A DNA stretch of 64,000 nucleotides, from NCBI GenBank assembly GCA_963800215.1, contig CAWCZY010000007.1, positions 248,001 to 312,000 on the forward strand. The letters are read 5' to 3'. Position 1 is the first letter of the stretch; each line of letters begins with the position of its first letter. A program made the position numbers and the translations under genes. Source of the stretch: JAJPKK01 sp963800215. Its GTDB lineage: Bacteria; Pseudomonadota; Alphaproteobacteria; Rhizobiales; Xanthobacteraceae. Below are positions 16,474-25,682 of the stretch, in pieces. The notes under the pieces are model-generated. The model saw only the letters and a program-made list of their open reading frames with translations. It searched no databases and was not told the origin of the DNA.

Positions 16474-18520
16474 ATGCCGGCTGACATGGCATTGGCGGCA
16501 GCGCACGCCTTTTGGCTCCTGGTCGAGCCGGCACGCCTGATGATCCTCGTCGTCGGCGTGGTGATCGGGCTCGCCATCGGCGTGCTGCCGGGGCTCAACG
16601 GCATCGTCGGCATGGCGATGCTGATCCCGTTCACCTATGGCATGGACGCTCATACCGCGATGGCCCTGCTGCTCGGGATGGCCGCGGTGATCACATCATC
16701 CGACTTCATCAGCGCGGTGCTGTTCGGGGTGCCCGGCCATGTCGGCGCCGCCGCGACCGTCATCGACGGCCACGCCATGGCGCGCAAGGGCGAAGCGGGC
16801 CGCGCCTTCGGTGCGGGCTTTGCCGCTTCGCTGGCGGGCGGCCTGGTCGGCGCGGTCGTGCTGGCGCTGAGCATCCCGGTGCTGCGGCCGGTGCTGCTCT
16901 CGATCGGCTCGCCGGAACTTCTGGCATTCACGCTGTTCGGCCTGTCCATGGTGGCGACCTTGTCGGGGCGCGCGCCGCTCAAGGGACTCACCGCCGCCGG
17001 ACTCGGCCTGATGGTGTCCATGATCGGCTCGCGCTCCGAGAGCGGCACCCTGCGCTGGACCTTCGACACGCTCTATCTCTACGACGGGGTGCCGCTGGTG
17101 CCGGCGACGCTCGGCCTGTTCGCGATGCCGGAGCTGTGCGAGCTCGCGGTGGCGCGCAAGAAGATCGCCGGAGATCACGCCGGCAACATCGATCTGTCGA
17201 GCCAGTGGGAGGGCGTGCGCGACGTCGGCCGGCATTGGTGGCTGGTCCTGCGCTGCAGCATCCTCGGCACCGGCCTCGGCGCCATTCCAGGTATCGGCTC
17301 CTCGGTGATCGACTGGATCGCCTATGGCTATGCCCAGCGCACCGAGAAGAACCCCGAGACCTTCGGCACCGGCGACGTGCGCGGCGTGATCGCCCCGGAG
17401 AGCTCCAACAACGCCAAGGAGGGCGGGCATCTGGTGCCGACCATCGCGTTCGGCGTCCCTTCCGGCGCGTCGATGGCGATCCTGCTGGGCGCCTTCCTGA
17501 TGCACGGACTGACGCCCGGTCCGGAAATGCTGACGAAGAATCTCGAAGTCACCTATACGATCGTATGGAGCCTGACGCTCGCCCATGTCATCGGCGCGCT
17601 GATCTGCCTGTCCGGCAGCAAATGGCTTGCCCGCATCTCCACGGTGCGGCCGGAAATCCTGCTGCCGATCGTGTTGTCGCTGGTGTTCGTCGCCGCCTTC
17701 GAAGGCACCCATGATTGGGGCGACCTGTTCACGCTGATGATCTTCGGGGTGGTCGGCTGGCTCATGAAGCGGCTCGGCTGGCCGCGCCCGCCCATGGTGC
17801 TCGGCATCGTCATCGGCGGCATCTTCGAGCGCTACCTCTACATCTCGACGTCGCTCTACGGCGCCGCATGGCTGTTGCGGCCGGTGGTCCTGTGCATTCT
17901 GGTCCTGGTCGCCTGGGCGCTGTTCCGCCCGTTCGCCGAAATCATGCGCAGCGTCGCCGCCGAGCTGCGCCAGGTCGGCACCCACAAGCTGCGCATCTCC
18001 GCCTCGGCGGTGTTCACGATCGGGATCATCGCCTTCATCGTCGTGGCGATCCTGCTGTCGTCGGATTGGCCGGCGGCGGCGAAGCCGGTGCCGCTCACCG
18101 CCTGCTACATGGCGCTGACCGCGGCGACCCTCAACCTCGTCAACGAATTGTTCGGCAGCGAGCAGGCCACCACCGTCCTCGCCGGCGTCGACGGCGGGGT
18201 CGCGACCGGCGGCCATGCCGGAACCGATCTCGGCATGCCGGACTCCGCGGTGCGGCGCGGCGCCGTGATCTATTTCCTCTGGCTCGGCGGCCTCATGGGG
18301 CTCATCGCGGTGATCGGCTTCATCCCCGCGATCGTCGTATTCATCTTCGTGTACATGCATTATCGGCTTCAAGGAGCCCGCCGGCAACTCGGCCGTCTAT
18401 GCGTTGGCGACGGCGCTGCTGTGCTGGGGCCTGTTCCACAAGCTGCTGGCGGTGGCGTGGCCGCAATCGCTTCTCGGCGATGCCTTTCCGGCGTTGCGCG
18501 CCAGCCTTGGTTTCATCTGA
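16474..18520 (+). pseudogene. Tripartite tricarboxylate transporter, TctA-TctB fusion, with one frame change near its end
   Basis: Corrected for one base it encodes about 681 residues. Residues 1-500 are a TctA permease with the conserved GVLPGLNGIVGMAMLIP and GAIPGIGSSVIDWIAYG motifs and an APESSNNAKEGG segment; about 520-681 are a four-helix TctB-like (DUF1468) domain, which is normally a separate gene. The shift is at the TT of 18360-18361; dropping one T gives YMHIGFKEPAGNSAVYALATA and a stop at 18518-18520. It would take up a carboxylate with the help of a periplasmic Bug/TctC protein, but none is adjacent. Two cupin genes follow directly, so the substrate may be one they process. Confidence 0.85.
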
Positions 18521-18532
18521 CGGGAGCAACAC

Positions 18533-19120
18533 ATGACCGGGCTTTATGAGCAGACACCGGGACCGGGGCATAACCGCCCGCCGGTCGAGGACAAGGAAGG
18601 CAAGTGGGAGCGCTGGTCGAAGAAACGCGTGTTCGTGCGCGAGCTCGTCGGCACCTACAGCGACGTCTTCAGGTCGCTGCTCGAGGAGCCGCGGGTCTAC
18701 TCCTCGCGCAATCATCCCTGGAAGGGCGGTCCCGCGCTCTACGGCAAGCACGTGGTGAGCCCGCAGGCGGCCAACGTGGTGCAGTCGATCGAGACCCATA
18801 TCGAATGCTACGCCCCCGGCGCCTATGGCCAGAAGCACGGCCATCTCAACAGCGCCGTGTTCTACGTGCTCAAGGGCCGCGGCCACGACATCCATGACGG
18901 CCGCCACATCGAGTGGAAGGCGGGCGACATCATGATCGTCGAATGCGGCTGCGTGCACCAGCATTTCAACGACGATCCCGACAACGAGGCGATCCTCCTG
19001 GTGTTCAAGGCAAAGCCCCTGTTCCTTTTCATGCACCTGCTGTTCCAGAAGATCGTGTCCTATCCGCCCAACGAGGCGACCCCGGGGCACGAGGATTTCC
19101 GCCCGCCCAAGGACCTGTGA
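18533..19120 (+). CDS. Cupin-domain protein 1, downstream of the TctA-TctB gene
   Basis: The 195-residue protein has one cupin barrel: motif 1 HGHLNSAVFYVLKGRGHD near residue 100 and motif 2 GDIMIVECGCVHQHF near 130, giving a metal site of histidines and a glutamate-poor first motif. It begins 12 bp after the transporter stop, with GGGAG upstream, so it is probably co-transcribed. Cupins of this type include gentisate- and homogentisate-type dioxygenases and isomerases, but the reaction cannot be named. It resembles the next gene in length and motif spacing. Confidence 0.82.
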   Translation: MTGLYEQTPGPGHNRPPVEDKEGKWERWSKKRVFVRELVGTYSDVFRSLLEEPRVYSSRNHPWKGGPALYGKHVVSPQAANVVQSIETHIECYAPGAYGQKHGHLNSAVFYVLKGRGHDIHDGRHIEWKAGDIMIVECGCVHQHFNDDPDNEAILLVFKAKPLFLFMHLLFQKIVSYPPNEATPGHEDFRPPKDL

Positions 19121-19159
19121 GCGCGCGGCGGAACAGTTTCAGGAACAGGAGATTTGCAA

Positions 19160-19708
19160 ATGACCATCCTCGACGAACGCGACTTTGCCCATGTCGGCGA
19201 CAAGACCGGGACCCTGCGCGCCGAAGACGTCCTGGCGTCCCAGGAGTTCCGAAAGTTCTACGAGACGCTGCCCAATGTGGTGACCGCGGAGGAAATGCCG
19301 TTCGAACGCTCCGCCGACGGACTGATCAAGCATCTCGTCCATCACAAGATGAACACCCGCGAGCGCTGCGTGGAAGCCTATATGCAGTTCCTCGAGCCGG
19401 GAGAGCGCTCCGGCAAGCATCGCCACATGTGGGAGGAGGTGCTGTTCGTGGTCGAAGGCGAAGGCTACGACCTGCACTGGGATCTCAAATTCGATTGCAT
19501 CGACGCGTTCGAATGGGAGTGGGCGCCGGAACCGAAGAAATTCGAATGGCAGCGCGGCGACTTCATCTACGTGCCGCCCTTCACCATCCACCAGCACTTC
19601 AACGCCCATGCCACATCCGAGGCGCGGCTGATCGTGATCTCCAACCGCATGGTCAAGGAAATGGGTTTCGACTGGTTCGACCAGATCGAGAACGCCCCGG
19701 GGTTTTGA
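19160..19708 (+). CDS. Cupin-domain protein 2
   Basis: The 182-residue protein is a single cupin barrel with motif 1 GKHRHMWEEVLFVVEGEGYD near residue 90 and motif 2 GDFIYVPPFTIHQHFN near 135, so the metal ligands are two histidines, a glutamate and a late histidine. The ATG at 19160 has AGGAG upstream; a TTG at 19154 is less likely. It lies 39 bp after cupin 1, and the two may form a hetero-oligomer or represent a split bicupin. It may act on the compound imported by the upstream transporter. Function not recognised. Confidence 0.82.
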   Translation: MTILDERDFAHVGDKTGTLRAEDVLASQEFRKFYETLPNVVTAEEMPFERSADGLIKHLVHHKMNTRERCVEAYMQFLEPGERSGKHRHMWEEVLFVVEGEGYDLHWDLKFDCIDAFEWEWAPEPKKFEWQRGDFIYVPPFTIHQHFNAHATSEARLIVISNRMVKEMGFDWFDQIENAPGF

Positions 19709-19744
19709 GCACCCGATCCGGGTGCGCTCGACTCACAATTCGCT

Positions 19745-19823
19745 GTCATCGCCCGGCTTGACCGGGCGATCCAGTAAACACCGGCCGGGAGTACTGGATT
19801 GCCCGGTCAAGCCGGGCAATGAC
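19745..19823. repeat. Palindromic intergenic repeat, GCCCGGCTTGACCGGGC family
   Basis: The element begins GTCATCGCCCGGCTTGACC and ends in the near reverse complement GGTCAAGCCGGGCAATGAC, with inner ATCCAGTA/TACTGGAT arms. It can fold as a long hairpin between the convergent cupin and Vgb-like genes, where it might also act in transcript ends. Related copies are at 44567 and 57346. Confidence 0.85.
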
Positions 19824-19879
19824 ATCAATTCGTCGGCGTCGTCGTAAAATGCCTCGGCGAGCCGGCGAGGACTTCCGGT

Positions 19880-21490
19880 CTATTTCCCGGAGGCCGCGTC
19901 GGGACCGTCATTGAAATAGAAGTAGCCGACCTTGTTGTTGACCGAGCTCGCGTACCACATGCGTCCCTGGGAATCGACGAAGAACTCCCGCATCGAAATT
20001 TCCGAATGCGGGTACGGATATTCGATCACCTCACCATTCCCGGGGTCCAGGCGATTCAACGTGTCCTGTTCGTGCGAGGAATACCAGATCATGTGATTGC
20101 GATCGATGCCGATCGCGTAGGGACTGGGCTCGGGCCCCGGCAAAGGGAATTCCTTGAACGTTTCCGTGTTGGGATCGAAACGGCCGATCTTGCCGCCTCT
20201 TCGCTCGCTGAACCACACGATTCCATCGGAATCCACCTGGAGGCGCTGCGGTTTTCCCTTGGTGGGCGGATAGAATTTGGACAGCACTCCGTCCTTCGTG
20301 ACTCTGCCGATCGGGCCATCGTCGCGGAACGAGGTGAACCACTGGTCGCCGTTGATGCCGACCTCGTTGCCATAGGTCGCGCCGAGATCGAAATGCTTGA
20401 AGGCGTTGGTCGAAGGGTCGAACATCGAGATGGCGGGACCGCCGCTGGTCCACACGCGTCCGCTGTCATCCACGCGAATGGTGTGGGCGCCGGTGTGCCT
20501 GCCGTCGGGCAACGGCGAATTCTGATATTCCGCGATCTCCTTGGTGCGTGGATCCAGATGCGCGATCCTGCCCATCGCCACTTCCGTGAACCAGACGGTG
20601 CCGTCGGGGGCAGGGATCACCGAATGGATGCCGGCCGTTTTCGCAAACGGCAGCGGGAATCGCGTCAGCTCGGCGGTCTTGGGGTCCAGCCGCACCACTT
20701 CGTTGCCGCGCCCGTAATACGGAATCCACATCATCCCGTCCTTGTCCTCGACGGCGCTCCAGGGCCCCAGGCCGCCGGGAGCCGGGAAGTCGTACTCCAC
20801 ATACGCGATATTCATGGCGCCGGGGCTGAAGGGCCGCACGAGGGATTTGTACTGCGGCAGTTCCTCCGGCGATTCCGGCTTCGGCGAGTCGGGCCCGAAA
20901 GCGGTCGTGAGGTAGGAAACGATCTCTTCGAAGTTCTTGTCGCTCAGCGGGCGGCCCTCGCCGGCCATCATCGTGTCGCGCATGTATTTGACCCGGTCGC
21001 GCCAGCCGTTCTCATCCCACTCGGCAGACGCCATACGCTTTTGAAACGAGTGGCAGGATTGGAGACAGGTCGTGAAGAAAACATCCTGGTAGCTGAGGTC
21101 GTGGCTCTTGGTCTTGGGCAGGAGCTGCCGGCCTTGATAGGTGTTCAGATCGCTCCAGCGCACCGGCTTTTTTTGCAGCGCAAAGTCGAACGAGGCTTTT
21201 TGGTCGCTGGTCAGCCGCACGTCGGTGCGGGGATCGCTCTTGAATCCGATGGCGTTGATCTGCACCCGATATGTGGCCGCCGGCAGGTTGGCGATGTGAT
21301 AACGGCCTTCGGCGTCCGACAGCACGCTCACGGTCATCTTGTTCTGCGTATTCTCGGCGACCACGAAAGCCCCCATGAAGGGCTTGCCGTCGGGTCCTTG
21401 GACGTTGCCGGTGAGCGTCGCCGCGAACGCGGTCGATGCCGGACAAACCGTCAACGTCACAACAACCAGAACTTTATCTGCCAAACCCAT
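19880..21490 (-). CDS. Secreted carboxypeptidase-regulatory-like / Vgb-like beta-propeller protein with a CX3CH motif
   Basis: The 536-residue protein has a signal peptide (1-23), an Ig-like carboxypeptidase regulatory domain (about 25-105), a short cytochrome-c-like segment with C142-L-Q-S-C146-H147, and a C-terminal repeat propeller (about 215-530) with recurring WFTE, WFSERRGGKIGRFD and MWYAS units typical of virginiamycin-B-lyase-like proteins. The haem-type motif has three residues between the cysteines instead of two. If haem is bound the protein could be a periplasmic redox enzyme; otherwise it may only bind a ligand. The ATG at 21490 has GCAGGAGGG upstream. The kinase gene upstream on the same strand may be linked. 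Confidence 0.82.
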   Translation of the reverse strand: MGLADKVLVVVTLTVCPASTAFAATLTGNVQGPDGKPFMGAFVVAENTQNKMTVSVLSDAEGRYHIANLPAATYRVQINAIGFKSDPRTDVRLTSDQKASFDFALQKKPVRWSDLNTYQGRQLLPKTKSHDLSYQDVFFTTCLQSCHSFQKRMASAEWDENGWRDRVKYMRDTMMAGEGRPLSDKNFEEIVSYLTTAFGPDSPKPESPEELPQYKSLVRPFSPGAMNIAYVEYDFPAPGGLGPWSAVEDKDGMMWIPYYGRGNEVVRLDPKTAELTRFPLPFAKTAGIHSVIPAPDGTVWFTEVAMGRIAHLDPRTKEIAEYQNSPLPDGRHTGAHTIRVDDSGRVWTSGGPAISMFDPSTNAFKHFDLGATYGNEVGINGDQWFTSFRDDGPIGRVTKDGVLSKFYPPTKGKPQRLQVDSDGIVWFSERRGGKIGRFDPNTETFKEFPLPGPEPSPYAIGIDRNHMIWYSSHEQDTLNRLDPGNGEVIEYPYPHSEISMREFFVDSQGRMWYASSVNNKVGYFYFNDGPDAASGK

Positions 21491-21649
21491 GATCCCTCCT
21501 GCCGGCCGCGGTCATCGGAAAGGCTCGCCGGTGCAAGACGCGCGCATCCATTTTTGCTGCCCGCTTGGATGGGTTTCACCCACGCAAGCGGCTGGAAGTA
21601 TAACGAAAGCCACATGCAAGGGAAACGTCCCGACCTTGCGGCCTGAAGA

Positions 21650-23050
21650 TCAGTCGAGCCCCGGCAATCGCCCTTCCAGCGGCTCTTGCCTGGTCGGCAG
21701 TTCGAACGAAAACACCGATCCGTATCGCGCGCCCGCGGACGCCCACAAGCGGCCGTTATGGGCTTCGATGATCGATCGGCAGATCGACAGGCCCATCCCC
21801 ATGCCATGGGGCTTGGTGGTGAAGAACGTATCGAACAGACGGTCGAGCTTCTCCGGATCGATGCCGGTGCCGGAATCCTCGATCGCCACGACGACGCGAT
21901 CGCCGTCCCGGATTTCGGATTTCACGCGCAGGATTTGCGGCCGATCGGTTATCGGCTCCATGGCATCGATGGCATTGGTGACGAGGTTCATGATGACCTG
22001 CTGCAGCTGGACCCGTTCGGCCATCACCTGGGGAAGATCTGCGGACAGTTCGGTGAAAACGGATACCCGCCGTTCGACGAACCTGCCTTGCACGAGTGCG
22101 AGCACCTCGCGAATGAGCTGGTTCACGTCGACCAGGACGCGTTTTTGGCCGTCGTTCTTGAACATGGCACGGATGCCCTGGACCAGGTCCGCCGCGCGAT
22201 GGCCGTCGTCGCCGATCCGCTTGAGGGCCGCGCGCACTTCGCCGAGATCGGGCGTGGCGTTCGCCAGCCAGCGTTGCGCCGCATTGGCGTTCGCCACCAT
22301 GGCGGCCAAGGGCTGGTTGATTTCGTGGGCGATCGACGCGGTCATGGCACCGAAGCGGTTTATGCGCGCCACCCGGGCAAGCTCCGCCCGGGTCGCATCG
22401 AGGGCATCCTGGGAGCGCTTGCTCTCGGTGATGTCCTGCATCATTCCGAACATGAGCTGCGCCTTGGTTTCGATATCCGGAATGGAAAAGACGTAAAGCT
22501 GTATCCAGATCAGCTTCCCGTCCTTGCGGCGCAATTGCTTGATCATCTCGAAATGCTGCCGTTTGCCCTCCCGCAGCTCCTTGAAAAGCATTTCGTTCAC
22601 CTCGCGCTCGCCGGGCACGCTGATGTCCAGAGGCGTGAGTTGGCGCAGCTCCTCATTGGTGTAGCCGACCATCCGCTGATACGCGGGATTGGTGGCTACG
22701 AAGCGGTGCTGCTGATCGATGAAGGAGATGCCGAAGATCGGATTCTCGACCACCGACCGCCAGCGGTCCTCGCTCTTCTTGAGGGATCCTTCGGCCCGTT
22801 TGCGTCTGACGAACTGGATCAGGAATGCCGAGATCAATGCGGACTGAAAGGCGATCACGGCGATCGTCGCCAGGATCAGCGCCTGGTGCTGCTCCCACAA
22901 CGCCGTCGCCTCCGCGAGAAACTGCAACGCCAGATCGGCGGCCGGGCGTTCCTGGGCGCGGCTCGCCGAGCATCCGACACCAAGCGCCAGCGCAATCGCC
23001 GGGATCGTCAAAGGCGTCAAACGAACAGGCTGCGGCACGACCTCTACCAT
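21650..23050 (-). CDS. PAS-domain sensor histidine kinase (membrane-bound)
   Basis: The 466-residue protein has a signal-like N-terminus, one clear membrane helix (about 58-80), a PAS domain (about 95-205), a HisKA domain with SIAHEINQPLAAM, where His242 is the phosphorylated residue, and an HATPase domain with NLVTNAIDAM, DSGTGIDPEKLDRLFDTFFTTK and GMGMGLSICRSI. The layout resembles FixL/DctB-type kinases without a visible haem pocket in PAS. No response regulator is next to it, so it is an orphan kinase here. It lies upstream of and in the same direction as the Vgb-like gene, 159 bp away. Confidence 0.9.
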   Translation of the reverse strand: MVEVVPQPVRLTPLTIPAIALALGVGCSASRAQERPAADLALQFLAEATALWEQHQALILATIAVIAFQSALISAFLIQFVRRKRAEGSLKKSEDRWRSVVENPIFGISFIDQQHRFVATNPAYQRMVGYTNEELRQLTPLDISVPGEREVNEMLFKELREGKRQHFEMIKQLRRKDGKLIWIQLYVFSIPDIETKAQLMFGMMQDITESKRSQDALDATRAELARVARINRFGAMTASIAHEINQPLAAMVANANAAQRWLANATPDLGEVRAALKRIGDDGHRAADLVQGIRAMFKNDGQKRVLVDVNQLIREVLALVQGRFVERRVSVFTELSADLPQVMAERVQLQQVIMNLVTNAIDAMEPITDRPQILRVKSEIRDGDRVVVAIEDSGTGIDPEKLDRLFDTFFTTKPHGMGMGLSICRSIIEAHNGRLWASAGARYGSVFSFELPTRQEPLEGRLPGLD

Positions 23051-23230
23051 CGTCGATCGGGCAGTCTAGCTTATGATCGATCGGCTTCCAACGGCTGCCG
23101 TGCCCTGTCCTCCGGATCGGCCGGTGTGAACCGTGTTCGATCCACGCCAGGCAAAAAACGATGGGAGCGCGCCCGCGATTGGGCTAAACAGGCGGCCCGC
23201 TCTCACACCACCCCAAGGAGGAAGAGGAGG

Positions 23231-23767
23231 ATGCGAGCTCTCCCACGTCCAAGTGCTTTCCCACGTCCAAGTGCTTTCCCACGTCCAAGTGCTTTCCCGC
23301 GTGCAAGGGCTTTCCCGCGTGCAAGTGCCCTGGCACTCGCCCTCGTTACCGCGACGGCCGGCGTCTTCGCCGCCGGTTCCCCCACTCCAGCAATGGCTCA
23401 GGCGGCCGGAAAACCCATGACCACACCATCGGGCTTGCAGATCACGGACACCAAGGTCGGCACCGGCGCAACGCCGAAACCCGGCCAGATCTGCGTCATG
23501 CACTACACCGGCTGGCTCTACGAAAACGGCACCAAGGGCAAGAAATTCGACTCTTCGGTCGACCGCGGCCAGCCGTTCGAGTTTCCCATCGGCCAGGGGC
23601 GGGTCATCGCCGGCTGGGATGAGGGCGTCTCGACCATGAAAGTCGGCGGCAAGCGCACCCTCGTCATCCCGCCTGCGCTCGGCTACGGCGCCCGCGGCGC
23701 CGGCGGCGTCATCCCGCCAAACGCCACGCTGATCTTCGATGTCGAATTGCTCGGCGTGAAGGGCTGA
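23231..23767 (+). CDS. Secreted FKBP-type peptidyl-prolyl cis-trans isomerase with a repeat-expanded signal peptide
   Basis: The 178-residue protein consists of an unusual N-terminus, a hydrophobic signal core (ALALVTATAGVFAAG) with cleavage near PAMAQA, and one FKBP domain (about 65-178). The domain has the family segments VMHYTGWLYENGTKGKKFDSS, FPIGQGRVIAGWDEGV and YGARGAGGVIPPNATLIFDVELL. It should catalyse proline isomerisation in periplasmic protein folding. The n-region contains five copies of a six-residue unit PRPSAF/PRARAF/PRASAL from an 18-bp tandem repeat. The ATG at 23231 has GGAGG just upstream. Confidence 0.9.
   Translation: MRALPRPSAFPRPSAFPRPSAFPRARAFPRASALALALVTATAGVFAAGSPTPAMAQAAGKPMTTPSGLQITDTKVGTGATPKPGQICVMHYTGWLYENGTKGKKFDSSVDRGQPFEFPIGQGRVIAGWDEGVSTMKVGGKRTLVIPPALGYGARGAGGVIPPNATLIFDVELLGVKG
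23243..23332 (+). repeat. 18-bp minisatellite in the FKBP signal-peptide coding region
   Basis: Five tandem copies of an 18-bp unit, the first three nearly identical (CCACGTCCAAGTGCTTTC) and the last two diverged (CGCGTGCAAG variants). The unit length is a multiple of three, so copy-number change would alter the signal n-region by six residues (adding two positive charges in the diverged and one to two in the conserved copies) without breaking the frame. Confidence 0.9.
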
Positions 23768-23823
23768 TTCCCGGCGGCGGCACGGCAACGTGGGCACGGC
23801 GCGGAGAGCGCCTTTGCCCACCC

Positions 23824-24558
23824 TCAAAACAACGACGCCTGGCCGTCGTCCTTCTTCTTCGGCTTCGCCGCCGTGGGAGCCGGCGGCGGCTGCGATCCGA
23901 GCGGCGCGATCAGCGCGGCGGAATCGTTGGCGGCGCGGTTGACCGCGGTCGAGACTTCGTAGGCTTCGAACAGGTTTTCCGGCGCCGGGGCGATCAGGGC
24001 GGCGGCGGTTTCGGGTTCGACTTTGGCGCAGTCGAGCCAAAGGTCGAACGCCTCCGGCGCGATCACGGCCGGCATCCGGTCATGGATCGGCGCCAACAGG
24101 CGGTTTGCCGCCGTGGTGACGATGCAGGCGGTGTCCATCTCCTCGCCGTTGGGTCCGCTCCAGGTTTCCCACAGGCCGGCGAATGCCACCGGCAAGCCGT
24201 TGCGCGGGCGGATGCAGAACGGACGCTTGCGCCCCACCTCGGCCTTCCACTCGTAGAACCCGTCCGCCGGAAACAGGCAGCGCCGCCGCCGCATGGCATT
24301 GCGGAAGGCGGGCTTATCGCCGATGGTCTCGCCGCGTGCATTGATCAGCAGCGAGAACGCGTGGGGCTCCTTGACCCAGGCGGGGATCAGGCCCCAGCGC
24401 ACCAGGGCGAACGAGCGCACGCCATTGTCGAGCCGCACGATCGGCACCGGCTGGGTCGGCGCGACGTTGTAGCGCGGCGGAAAATCCGGCTCCTCCGCAT
24501 AGCGGAACAGCGCGCGGATCGCTTCCGGCGCGGAGGTTATGAGGTAGCGGCCGCACAT
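23824..24558 (-). CDS. SRAP / YedK-HMCES-type abasic-site shield protein
   Basis: The 244-residue protein begins MCGRY, whose Cys2 forms the thiazolidine crosslink with abasic sites in single-stranded DNA after initiator Met removal. Further family residues are NVAPTQ (about residue 31), the LINARGET glutamate, GFYEW and HDRMP with the catalytic-site histidine. The protein protects abasic sites at replication forks. A lysine-rich C-terminal tail ending KKKDDGQASLF is a low-complexity addition. It stands alone, leftward, convergent with the FKBP gene. Confidence 0.93.
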   Translation of the reverse strand: MCGRYLITSAPEAIRALFRYAEEPDFPPRYNVAPTQPVPIVRLDNGVRSFALVRWGLIPAWVKEPHAFSLLINARGETIGDKPAFRNAMRRRRCLFPADGFYEWKAEVGRKRPFCIRPRNGLPVAFAGLWETWSGPNGEEMDTACIVTTAANRLLAPIHDRMPAVIAPEAFDLWLDCAKVEPETAAALIAPAPENLFEAYEVSTAVNRAANDSAALIAPLGSQPPPAPTAAKPKKKDDGQASLF

Positions 24559-24629
24559 GGCGTCATCTTATTCCCATTCGACATCCCCGCGATGACCAAT
24601 GCAAGCGCGTCCGCCCCGCACCTCGATCC

Positions 24630-24660
24630 GTAGGATGGGTTGAGCGCAGCGAAACCCATC
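24630..24660. repeat. Short hairpin repeat, GGATGGGTTGAGC...GAAACCCATC family
   Basis: GATGGGTT and AACCCATC arms flank GAGCGCAGCG. Related units occur at 27399 and 38517. The family is common between genes in Bradyrhizobium-like genomes. Confidence 0.75.
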
Positions 24661-24736
24661 GCCTGTCCTCGATGCGGCGGCGCCCAGGATCGGTTTCAGC
24701 TATGCTTTGGCTGCGAATCCTTCGAGGTGCTGCGAC

Positions 24737-25647
24737 ATGGCGACCATCGGTTTCATCGGGCTCGGCAACATGGGCGCGCCCATGGCGGCGAACCTCGTCA
24801 AGGCGGGCCACGGCGTCACCGGATATGACATCGATCCCGCCGCGCTCCAGGCCCTGACCGCCGCCGGCGGCAAAGCGGCTGCCAGCGCGTCGGAGGCGGC
24901 GAAGGGCGCCGATGTCGTCATCACCATGCTGCCGGCCGGCGAGCATGTGCGCGAGGTCTGGCTGCACCAGGGCGGCCTGATCGAGGCGGTGGGGGACGCC
25001 AGGAAGGCCAAGCCGCTGCTGATCGATTGCTCCACCATCGACGTGGACAGCGCCCGCGCCGTCACCGCGGCGGCCGCGGCCGCGGGCCTCGCCATGCTCG
25101 ACGCCCCGGTCTCCGGCGGCACCATCGGCGCCCGGAACGCGCACGCTGACTTTCATGGTCGGCGGCACCGAGGAGGCCTTCGCCCGCGGCCAGCCGATCC
25201 TGGCGGCGATGGGCAAGAACATCTTCCATGCCGGCGGCCCGGGCGCCGGCCAAGCGGTGAAGATCTGCAACAACATGATGCTGGCCATCAACATGGTCGG
25301 CGTCTGCCGAAGGCTTCCTGCTGGCGCAGAAGCTCGGCCTCGACTGGAACAAGCTGCACCAGATCTGCTCCACCGCCAGCGCCAATTCCTGGGCGTTGTC
25401 GAGCTACTGCCCTGCCCCCGGACCGGTGCCCGCGGCGCCTTCCAACCGCGACTACGCGCCCGGTTTCATGACCCGGCTCATGGTAAAAGACGTGAGGCTC
25501 TCCCAGGCGGCGGCCGAGGCGACGGGCTCGCCCACGCCGCTCGCGGCGATGGCGCTGTCGTTCTACGAAAAGGCGGCGGCGGCCGGCGACGCGGCCAAGG
25601 ACTTCTCGGTCGTGTTCCGCTGGCTCGCCGGACAGAAACGCGAATGA
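24737..25647 (+). pseudogene. 3-hydroxyisobutyrate dehydrogenase-like gene with two one-base frame changes
   Basis: Corrected, it encodes about 302 residues of the beta-hydroxyacid dehydrogenase family: N-terminal GFIGLGNMGAPMAANLVKAGH Rossmann motif, substrate motif DAPVSGGTIGAR near residue 120, catalytic-lysine region GAGQAVKICNNMMLAINM, and the C-terminal FMTRLMVKDVRLSQAAAE helix. The frame changes at about 25139-25142 and 25303-25308; each is one extra base. The family oxidises 3-hydroxyisobutyrate or reduces tartronate semialdehyde using NAD(P). The acyl-CoA synthetase gene 35 bp downstream could act in the same branched-chain acid pathway. Confidence 0.85.
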
Positions 25648-25682
25648 GAATAAAGAAAAGAAAAGAGTGGACGGAACCAACC

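Noticed and set aside
23243..23332. A short CRISPR-like array
   Set aside because: The 18-bp units are directly tandem with no spacers and lie within a signal-peptide coding region; no cas genes are nearby. It is a minisatellite.
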